Assembly: GCA_002391225.1 (NCBI GenBank)
Contig: DGRV01000096.1
Location: forward strand, 1 to 60,893
Length of the DNA: 60,893 nt
DNA from: Christensenella sp. UBA4379
GTDB lineage: Bacteria > Bacillota > Clostridia > Christensenellales > Aristaeellaceae
Reading direction: 5' to 3'
Shown piece after piece: positions 17,101 to 23,325 of this stretch. Within the stretch, counting starts at the first letter, position 1. Each line of letters begins with the position of its first letter. The notes beneath the pieces are model-generated. The model saw nothing but the letters and a program-made list of their open reading frames with translations. It did no database searches and was not told the DNA's origin. The translations under genes and the position numbers were made by a program.

Positions 17101-20043
17101 AAATATGTATATTCAAATGACTATGAAAGAATCGGTAATACAAATACATGGAAAACAATCGGTACTACAGATGTATCAAGTTTGATTTCCAACGACTTTC
17201 TTGCAAGTAACGGTCTTTCTTTCGATCCCACTAAAGATTATATAACTGTAAACAACGTTACCACTTGGGTGTTCACCAATGCCAATGGTGCAGTGCCTGG
17301 TAGCAGTTCAACAGTAACTGCAAAGTATTATTACATTCCTATTGAAGTTAGGTACGGCCAGAATCTTACAACGATTTGGCCAGGTGCATCGAATTTTGGC
17401 TCCCAAACAATGTCAAACTACAATTACGAAGGAAGAGGTTCGCCTATCTATCCGCTGATGTGGGGTTTCTTCTCGTCTGGCAACAGTCAGAGCGGTGCTT
17501 ACGAAAAAGCAGACGATGGACTTATCTATAATAATGCAACGCACGCCTATGAGGATTATGGCAACTTTCTTCTCTATTGGAGATTCGAAACGTATTCTAC
17601 GTATGCATACCGAGTCTACTTCTCAGCTCTAGAGGGAGAAACAGGTGGTGTGACAGTCGATGGTGTTCAGTATATTGAGCAACCCGATTTGAATTACATT
17701 GCTACGCTGGGAACAGGTGTAAACATAAATGAAATACAGACGCTGTCATTCAATGGTGCGACTGTACATAGCCGAGTGAACAGCACAACAGCTACAACTT
17801 ATAATGGTCAGAATGTAAATGGCACAGTATCAGTTTATTATGATCGCAACAAACACGATATCACCTTCGTAACCGACAAGCATCTTGCAAACGGCGTAAC
17901 CCGTGAAGATCACGTCATTGCAGATATTCCCTACGGAACGAATATCAGCAAGTATGCCAAAGATGGTTCGGCCTATTATACTCCGTTCGATGGAGACGAG
18001 AGTAAGCTACAAGATGGGTACTTCTTTTCGGGCTGGTATACCGATCCAGACTGTACAATCCCTTATGATTTCACAGGCAAGACCATGCCAGACAGCAATA
18101 TCACGCTCTACGCCAAGGTGGAAACCTTTCGTACCCGCGTTGTATTGATTCCAACCAAGAATAATCAGCACAATGCTGAGGTGACATTTGCTAATAACCA
18201 GGCTCTTTCCTTCCGTCTTGACAGAAATGAGATTCTTCACAGCACAAATATCGATTCGGAAAATGCTATCAGACACGGTTACAAACTGGACGGTTGGTAT
18301 TATGATGAAGACTATCAGCATGAATACCGTCTTGATGAGCCTGTGAATGAGCACACTCTGGGTGTTAACATGAATTATCAGAACACTTCAGATTGGAACA
18401 ACAACACCTACGAGGACAACCCAGATGGCAACGGCGTAAGACACACAGAGGTTCAGGCCATCCTGAAGCTTTACGCCAGGTGGGTGTTGGATATCGATGA
18501 GACCGAAGTGTTTGTTGAGTATGAAGTAGAAGACCAGTACTTGACAGACAATACCAGGATTCCAACCGACCCGAGCTCGTACACGATTCCGCTTGATGCC
18601 GAAGATACATATGAGATCAACCCAAACATAGCTTCCGCACCGACCGATTATGCTAACGGTTTTGCCTTTACCGGGTGGGTGCTGCTTGATGCAGACGGTA
18701 ATGAAACGGAAATCGAATTCAAGCCGGGCGATAGGGCAACGCTGCAGAAGCTCTATCTGGAGTCCAGAACCGTAGGGGAGGACATCGGGGAAGAAGGAAC
18801 CATTCGTTACTTCAAGCTTCGTGCAAAGTTCCACGTCGCTAGTGAGGCTGCTACCTCTGTGACGTTCAATGGCAATGGCGGAGTAACAAATGATACTGCC
18901 TCCAAGACAGAAGTCAGTCAAGCCTGGCTCGTCAATCAGGACTTCAATATCCTTGATAGTGCATCATTTGTAAGAGAAGGGCATAATCTGATTGGGTGGT
19001 CGTTTGATAGTGAGACAACTGAGGAACAGTTCAAAGACGCCCTTGCTCGGTATCCCAGCGAGACTTCGGCCGATTTGCAGGCATTGGCTGAACTGGGTTA
19101 TTTCAAACCGGGTGAGCAAGTTGCTGCTGATAACCTGGCACTAAGCAGCAATAACAATTGGGACCCCCTCGAAAACACTATCTACGCCGTGTGGGAACCT
19201 AATAGGTATACAGTCACCGTTAAGAAGTTCACTACGGATGGTGAAGAAGACGCAGTCTTCTCATTCAACTACACCTATCAAGAGGCAAAGCAAACAACGT
19301 CCAGCAGCGGAACCTTCACGCTGCATCACAACATGACCTGGACATACAACAATAGTACAGAAAACGTCCCCTATGGCACTGCGTTCAGTTTATTCGAAGT
19401 CTTCTCAAACAATGGTTACATTGTGAAAACAGTCGAAGCGAAACAAACGAGCAGGCCTGATAAGACATCACTTGCGGAAACCGATTACCTTGATCTGGAA
19501 GGTGCTGACGGTAAAAGCTACGTTATTAAAGGCGATACGACTATTATCTATACAAACGAACCTATCCCTGATATCTATGTAAAGAAAACGGTTTCCGGTA
19601 ACATGGGTGACTTGAATAAGCCTTTCAACTTTACCATCACTGCCGAAAAGGGCGCAGAAAACGTTCTGTTTTACATCAAAACAGCGGCCGATGGGGAAGC
19701 TACGGCCTGCAACGGGACTTACAACGGTACGCGAGTGCATGGTGAACAATACATCATCTCTGCGCCCGTTGGTACAATGCTCACCATCACCGAAGACCCC
19801 GAAGACTATACGCCATCCATCGCCTCTACAACCGTCACAACCGGCACTGTCAGCAGTGACAAAAAGACCTATACCGTGACTGTCGCTGCCGCTGACGACG
19901 GCAAAACCATCACCTTCACCAACGACAAATCCATGACACCTGACACCGGCGTCCGTATGGACACCATCCCCTATATTCTGATCCTGGCGCTGTGCGCGTT
20001 GGGGCTGGCGCTGCGCAGGCGGCGCGTGAAGGGAGGGGTGTGA
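14107..20043 (+). CDS. Giant LPXTG-type surface protein with InlB-like repeats
   Basis: 1978 aa starting at TTG (AGGAGG nine bases upstream; the ATG at 14116 would be 18 bases away). A signal peptide (1-29) is followed by several Flg_new/InlB B-repeats (EGKIFTGWYDGEKKAEAPF; KGYRFIGWNTAPDGNG then LYAQW; GYFFSGWYTDPDCTIPYDF) and Tyr/Asn/Ser-rich beta segments. A pilin-type domain near the end (VSGNMGDLNKPFNFTI) precedes the sorting signal: TPDTG at about residue 1944, a hydrophobic stretch and RRRRVKGG. It is therefore expected to be covalently attached to the wall or to a pilus by a sortase. It heads a cluster with pilin and sortase genes, consistent with a large tip or accessory adhesin. Base composition becomes clearly more AT-rich from about 15300 to 19200, suggesting a mosaic origin. 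Confidence 0.9.
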   Translation: MKTMKRTAALFLSLLMLCQLLPVAAPAEGTAEYHAPSAVYTVIFGEETYLVPEGYTIDPLPDPPAREGKIFTGWYDGEKKAEAPFTPTADAVFTPMYESVLSVQAEDGALITLSGSFPEGYEYLSVVEEGLEKSVAEPLRKIKSNTKSMTKTMAAPDLSPVSLYTYDLTLTNADGREYQPEDGPLTITVQGQKFEDALAEGRSIEISQTLAESGDQQIISDPAVSGKTVSFQVDQLSKLTFTGIYDLDEAWESGSLTDGDVNVSLAGTMPRGAEAKAEKVDPETKITEEETKEKETVAVLAAAEITLLNADVQAEPFRWGGTVHVTMSSDKLSKALEKKAKITVYHIDSEGNQTPLTDDDININEDEHTVSFEADASYVYAVAEIVIEKTVLASDGHNYNITVTCEAESGIPEDADLLVEEILSTSSEYMNYVKKTESTLGWETGSASYARVFDISIVKNGVKLQPASGTTVDVRIELADAGNNNTLSVVHFEDNKAAGDKVPIVTNGQALSFEASGFSIYVVTDQTKRLIYEFYKDGNVIASQYVKDEETLVDPGVESDYGQTFIGWYIGDEIPANLNENDLILNIDGLNADLVARKQAGFEDGDIVKVHAVFREAWYLRYMYQDTNGRITILTTKEVRKDASNKQVTIEDGSEYTTDTFEYWIDVSTGYKYFANSTITLEQHLDLYMKVDGRNWLVFDANAGGPGSGATYTTPQLLVGGDVTQRVADPTRKGYRFIGWNTAPDGNGDDWLVVSYDDEGNPIYSDDRFGSTISEDTVLYAQWEGIPTDYYVVFWRQKVDATGNDPENDYEYVISEKRIGLVGETASLETADTQKNSTDSDYEHYVYNTELSDSEGKEINADGSTVLNVYYDLQTYHLRFFFAREYDAVVGGTTSYEYIPVATTNGNGAITWYSGYNYSNSTQYFYNTNGNRAYYKIGNGGWFSSRSTSSSTSYRINNGTIYIRQEVINGGTTRTYLQVNNNDEGFRYHRTNGLENALKYVYSNDYERIGNTNTWKTIGTTDVSSLISNDFLASNGLSFDPTKDYITVNNVTTWVFTNANGAVPGSSSTVTAKYYYIPIEVRYGQNLTTIWPGASNFGSQTMSNYNYEGRGSPIYPLMWGFFSSGNSQSGAYEKADDGLIYNNATHAYEDYGNFLLYWRFETYSTYAYRVYFSALEGETGGVTVDGVQYIEQPDLNYIATLGTGVNINEIQTLSFNGATVHSRVNSTTATTYNGQNVNGTVSVYYDRNKHDITFVTDKHLANGVTREDHVIADIPYGTNISKYAKDGSAYYTPFDGDESKLQDGYFFSGWYTDPDCTIPYDFTGKTMPDSNITLYAKVETFRTRVVLIPTKNNQHNAEVTFANNQALSFRLDRNEILHSTNIDSENAIRHGYKLDGWYYDEDYQHEYRLDEPVNEHTLGVNMNYQNTSDWNNNTYEDNPDGNGVRHTEVQAILKLYARWVLDIDETEVFVEYEVEDQYLTDNTRIPTDPSSYTIPLDAEDTYEINPNIASAPTDYANGFAFTGWVLLDADGNETEIEFKPGDRATLQKLYLESRTVGEDIGEEGTIRYFKLRAKFHVASEAATSVTFNGNGGVTNDTASKTEVSQAWLVNQDFNILDSASFVREGHNLIGWSFDSETTEEQFKDALARYPSETSADLQALAELGYFKPGEQVAADNLALSSNNNWDPLENTIYAVWEPNRYTVTVKKFTTDGEEDAVFSFNYTYQEAKQTTSSSGTFTLHHNMTWTYNNSTENVPYGTAFSLFEVFSNNGYIVKTVEAKQTSRPDKTSLAETDYLDLEGADGKSYVIKGDTTIIYTNEPIPDIYVKKTVSGNMGDLNKPFNFTITAEKGAENVLFYIKTAADGEATACNGTYNGTRVHGEQYIISAPVGTMLTITEDPEDYTPSIASTTVTTGTVSSDKKTYTVTVAAADDGKTITFTNDKSMTPDTGVRMDTIPYILILALCALGLALRRRRVKGGV

Positions 20044-20044
20044 G

Positions 20045-20245
20045 ATGCGGTTTCTCCCGGACTATGAGGAGAAGATCGCGGCATTCCTCCAGGGTTTGAA
20101 GTTCCGCAGGAAGATCTTCGGCGGCGTGGACGAACAGGACGCGCTCAGGAAGATCGAAGCGCTGAACGAATTGTACAAAGAGGCCCTGCTGGCCGAGCGG
20201 GCGCGCTGCGACGCCCTGCTTGAGGAAAGGGGTGATGCGCGTTGA
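20045..20245 (+). CDS. Small coiled-coil protein of the pilus locus
   Basis: 66 aa, starting 1 bp after the stop of the giant surface gene and therefore probably translationally coupled. It contains FRRKIFGGVDEQDALRKIEA followed by a charged helix likely to form a coiled coil. There is no signal peptide or membrane segment, so it is probably cytoplasmic. I do not recognise a characterised family. Position between the LPXTG gene and the signal-peptidase-like gene suggests a role in pilus assembly or its regulation. Confidence 0.7.
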   Translation: MRFLPDYEEKIAAFLQGLKFRRKIFGGVDEQDALRKIEALNELYKEALLAERARCDALLEERGDAR

Positions 20246-20321
20246 GAGCTGGAACCTGTACGCTCATCCGCGGGCCGAATGAAAGGGGGCAGCCGCCATA
20301 GCAGAAACAAACGGCCCGAGC

Positions 20322-20861
20322 GTGGAGCAGATTCTTGCGAAGCGCAAAGCGGACCTGGCGGACCGGCGGGCCATCAAAGGCCTGGTCCTGCGCGTGGCGG
20401 TGCTCGCCGCGGTGCTGGCGCTGGTATTCACCCAGGGCTTCCTCATCACTCAGGTGAGGGGGCAGGGGATGTTTCCGGCCATGAAGGACGGCGACCTGTG
20501 CGTCGTCTTCCGCACCCCGGCCATGCGCCTGACAGGCCAGACCCTGGCCCAGGACGATGTGATCGCCTACACCCACGAAGGGCAGCGGTATTTTGCCCGG
20601 GTGGTGGCGGTCGCCGGCGATGAGGTGGAGCTCACCTCCTCCGGAAACGTCACGATCAACGGAGCCGCAGTCGGCGGGGACATCCTGTTCCCGACCTACA
20701 CGCGCGGCGACCTCAGTTACCCCCTCACCATCCCTGAAGGCTGTGTGTACGCTCTGGGTGATTACCGCACCCACGCGTCAGACAGCCGGGACCACGGCCT
20801 GATCCCCCTGGACCGGGTCGAAGGCAAGGTGATCACCCTGCTCCGGAGAAGAGCCCTGTGA
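20322..20861 (+). CDS. Signal peptidase I-like protein lacking the catalytic dyad
   Basis: 179 aa from GTG; one N-terminal membrane segment (about 20-42). Type I signal peptidase boxes are recognisable: VRGQGMFPAMKDGD (box B), YFARVVAVAGDEVEL (box D) and ALGDYRTHASDSRDHG (box E). The catalytic Ser of box B is Gly49 (codon 20466-20468) and the general-base Lys of box D is Ala92 (20595-20597), so peptidase activity is not expected. Pilus-associated SipA of Streptococcus pyogenes is a known case of a signal-peptidase fold without the dyad that assists pilus polymerisation; the location between two sortase substrates fits that role. An alternative start is ATA at 20298, 8 nt after AAGGGGG, which would add eight residues. 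Confidence 0.85.
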   Translation: MEQILAKRKADLADRRAIKGLVLRVAVLAAVLALVFTQGFLITQVRGQGMFPAMKDGDLCVVFRTPAMRLTGQTLAQDDVIAYTHEGQRYFARVVAVAGDEVELTSSGNVTINGAAVGGDILFPTYTRGDLSYPLTIPEGCVYALGDYRTHASDSRDHGLIPLDRVEGKVITLLRRRAL

Positions 20862-20882
20862 CCGCCGAGGCCAGACAGAACC

Positions 20883-20929
20883 GCGCCGAAAGGCGCACCA
20901 CAAACCCGCCCTGAACCGGGACATCCCGG
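20883..20929 (+). other. Two short hairpins between signal-peptidase-like gene and pilin gene
   Basis: GCGCC-GAAA-GGCGC (20883-20896) and CCGGG-ACAT-CCCGG (20916-20929) lie in the 110-bp gap before the major pilin. Neither has a U-tract. They may stabilise or process the pilin mRNA, allowing the pilin to be made in excess. Confidence 0.45.
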
Positions 20930-20971
20930 CAGGAAATACAACGTCCCCAAATATTTTTAGGAGGAAAACAC

Positions 20972-22138
20972 ATGAAAAAAATTGTTGCAATGATGCTGGC
21001 ACTGGCAATGGTGTTGGCGATGACGAGCGCGCTGGCGGCGATTGATTCTAATTATCCCAAAAATATCGAAGTCAATGATAAGCGTGAAATCCAATTCATA
21101 AAGAACTACACCATTAATGGAGTAGACAACCCGACCGATGCGCATCCTGCAGATGCATTCAAGTTTAAAGTTGCTGATAAGAAGTATTATGTTGCCGGTA
21201 AAGTAGCCTCTCTTCCCACCGATAAAACAATCCCAGACATCACTTTCTCAAAAGTTGAACCCACTGAGGAAGTTTTCGATGACAATAAATATGCAGTTAA
21301 ATTTAATCTTCCCGATTTTTCTGGTCTGCCGGTCGGCGAATATGTATATCAGTTGATAGAAGAGACGCCCGATGGCAAGACAGCCGGTGTAACTTACTAT
21401 GATACTGATACCAATAAGCTTTATCTCAAGATCACGCTGGTCAACGAACTTGGTGCAAATGATGTTCCCACAGGGAAAATTCTCATCGGCGGTATTGCCC
21501 TGCGTGCAGGTGATCCCGAGGTCGGCGATGGCCCTTATGGGGAAAAGCTGAGCAATGCTGATGGTTCTAGTACTGGTGTCCATAATAATTACAACAAGGG
21601 CAGTCTGACTGTTGAAAAGAAAGTTACCGGTAACTTGGCTGATACAGGCAAACCCTGGATCTTTAAAGTACAATTCACGCCTGCTGCTAGCGAGACAATC
21701 CGCAGCACCATTGCTGTTAATGACTCCAGCACCGGTACGTTCTGCGGGAAAAACGAACCTTCAGCAAATGCCGCCGGCGAGGTAGCATTCACGGAAGATT
21801 CAACTAAAGTGATTGCAGTAGCTGATGCTACGAAAGAGATTTATTTCCTCCTGACAGACGGACAGAAAATGATCTTTGACAACATTCCCGAAAATGTCAC
21901 ATACGTAATCACTGAAGTTGAAAGTGGTAAGTATGGTTATGATGAAGCGGTAGAAACCTACAGTGATAGTGCAAAGAAGATCAGCAAGGGTGATGCAGAT
22001 ACTGCTACGTTCACCAATAAGAAGGATCTCACGCCTGATACTGGTATTGAACTTGAGGCTGTACCTTACATCATGATCATGGCGATTGCTCTGATGGGCG
22101 TTGCGATGATGTTTGTACGCCGCAGGGAGGAAATGTAA
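20972..22138 (+). CDS. Major pilin, Spy0128/FctA-like, LTPDTG sorting signal
   Basis: 388 aa with AGGAGG upstream. Signal peptide at residues 1-23; two beta-rich domains follow. The second opens SLTVEKKVTGNLADTGKPW and contains FKVQF and a late Glu-bearing segment typical of isopeptide-bonded streptococcal-type pilin domains. The C-terminus is LTPDTG (about residue 352), a hydrophobic segment and RRREE, a standard sortase substrate. It is more AT-rich than its neighbours. With a class B sortase downstream and a dead signal-peptidase homologue upstream, it is the likely pilus backbone. Confidence 0.9.
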   Translation: MKKIVAMMLALAMVLAMTSALAAIDSNYPKNIEVNDKREIQFIKNYTINGVDNPTDAHPADAFKFKVADKKYYVAGKVASLPTDKTIPDITFSKVEPTEEVFDDNKYAVKFNLPDFSGLPVGEYVYQLIEETPDGKTAGVTYYDTDTNKLYLKITLVNELGANDVPTGKILIGGIALRAGDPEVGDGPYGEKLSNADGSSTGVHNNYNKGSLTVEKKVTGNLADTGKPWIFKVQFTPAASETIRSTIAVNDSSTGTFCGKNEPSANAAGEVAFTEDSTKVIAVADATKEIYFLLTDGQKMIFDNIPENVTYVITEVESGKYGYDEAVETYSDSAKKISKGDADTATFTNKKDLTPDTGIELEAVPYIMIMAIALMGVAMMFVRRREEM

Positions 22139-22204
22139 TTTTCCTAGAAAGCGCGGAAAAGCGTAAACAGTAAATAACAACAACGAGCACCAAATGATCC
22201 ACAG

Positions 22205-22234
22205 AGGAAGCCGGGCTTTTCCGGCTTCCTTCTC
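22205..22234 (+). terminator. Terminator-like hairpin after the major pilin
   Basis: AGGAAGCCGG / CCGGCTTCCT, a perfect 10-bp stem with a 6-nt loop, followed by TCTCCC rather than a long T run. It lies 66 bp after the pilin stop. Confidence 0.65.
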
Positions 22235-22258
22235 CCAGGCACTTTTAACGTTCCCCAC

Positions 22259-22378
22259 GCTGTGTGTTATCTGATGATCATGTCGGTCGCTCTGTCTGGC
22301 GCTTCAATGATGATCGTGCGCCGCAGGGAGGAAAATGGTTTTTCCTCAAAAAAGCACGGTACTCGTAACAGAAAGTAA
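22259..22378 (+). pseudogene. Relic of a second pilin C-terminus
   Basis: Read from 22259, this stretch translates to a short tail including YLMIMSVALSGASMMIVRRR, closely matching the end of the major pilin (YIMIMAIALMGVAMMFVRRR). No start codon or upstream domain is left. The following untranslated sequence and a hairpin (22402-22429) also mirror those after the intact pilin. This appears to be the remnant of a duplicated or recombined pilin gene. Confidence 0.75.
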
Positions 22379-22401
22379 CAATAAACAACAATTAACCCAC
22401 G

Positions 22402-22429
22402 GAGGAGGCCGGGCCTTCCCGGCTTCCTC
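22402..22429 (+). terminator. Second copy of the pilin terminator hairpin
   Basis: GAGGAGGCCGGG pairs with CCCGGCTTCCTC (one G-U) around the loop CCTT, followed by TTCCCCTTTTG. It is homologous to 22205-22234. Confidence 0.65.
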
Positions 22430-22486
22430 TTCCCCTTTTGGGGGCTGTCATTCTTTTGAAACGATTAAATTGGAGAAATATTGACG

Positions 22487-23311
22487 ATGCGGCGAAAAAT
22501 CATCCGCTTCTGCCATGGACTGCTGACTGCAGTGGAGCTGCTGCTCATGATCGCCGCTCTTGTGTACGCAGGCTATTCCTTGTGGGACAACCGCCAGGTC
22601 TATGACCAGGTGGAGAATGTGACCCGGGACCTCCGGGAAATCAAGGCCCTCAACGGAGATGACCCACTTAGTCTTTTTGACCAGCTTCGTTTCATCAACC
22701 CGGACGTACACGCCTGGATCACGATGGAAGGCACATCCATTGATTACCCTGTGTTGAAAGGAAAAAACAATTTCACCTATATTGACACAGACGTGTATGG
22801 TAATTTTGCCATGCTGGGCAGTATCTTTATGGACTACCACAACAGTGCAGACTTCAGAGATATTTATACTGTCCTGTTGGGACACAACATCAGTGGTCAC
22901 CGCATGTTCAGCGATGTAAATCTGTATAAAGACGAAGCTTTTTTCCGTCAGCACACCACGGGTATCCTGACGTTAGCGGACGGGGACCATGATCTGATGA
23001 CTCTTTCCTGCATGGTCACCAGCGCGGGCAACAGCCTGATATTCTTTCCGAAAAACTGGGATTATCTTACCCCGGCACAAATCTATGAGAGTGTCCTGGA
23101 AGGTGCCATGCATTTGAATCCAGAGGGGCTGCGGCTTCTCAAAGCCATGCTGGACGCAGGGACGGATGTGCATATTGTGGCCTTGAGCACCTGCTCTACC
23201 GAATATTCTGACGCACGAACGATCCTTTTGACGCTGATGGATCCCATGAGCGCCAAAGCTAGCATACAACACCCCGCCTTTGCGCTGTGCGCGGGCGAAT
23301 GCTTAGAGTAA
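22487..23311 (+). CDS. Class B sortase
   Basis: 274 aa from ATG 22487, nine bases after GGAGAA; an in-frame TTG at 22481 is too close to the ribosome site. One N-terminal membrane segment (about 8-30). The catalytic set is visible: His133 in LLGHNISG, Cys236 in LSTCSTEYSDAR and Arg244. The LSTC-x6-AR spacing and the HAWITMEGTSIDYPVL segment are typical of class B sortases. It follows the pilin genes and precedes the second Cna-B adhesin by 14 bp, so it most likely polymerises or anchors the TPDTG/LTPDTG proteins upstream. Confidence 0.93.
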   Translation: MRRKIIRFCHGLLTAVELLLMIAALVYAGYSLWDNRQVYDQVENVTRDLREIKALNGDDPLSLFDQLRFINPDVHAWITMEGTSIDYPVLKGKNNFTYIDTDVYGNFAMLGSIFMDYHNSADFRDIYTVLLGHNISGHRMFSDVNLYKDEAFFRQHTTGILTLADGDHDLMTLSCMVTSAGNSLIFFPKNWDYLTPAQIYESVLEGAMHLNPEGLRLLKAMLDAGTDVHIVALSTCSTEYSDARTILLTLMDPMSAKASIQHPAFALCAGECLE

Positions 23312-23325
23312 CAGGGGGAACAACC

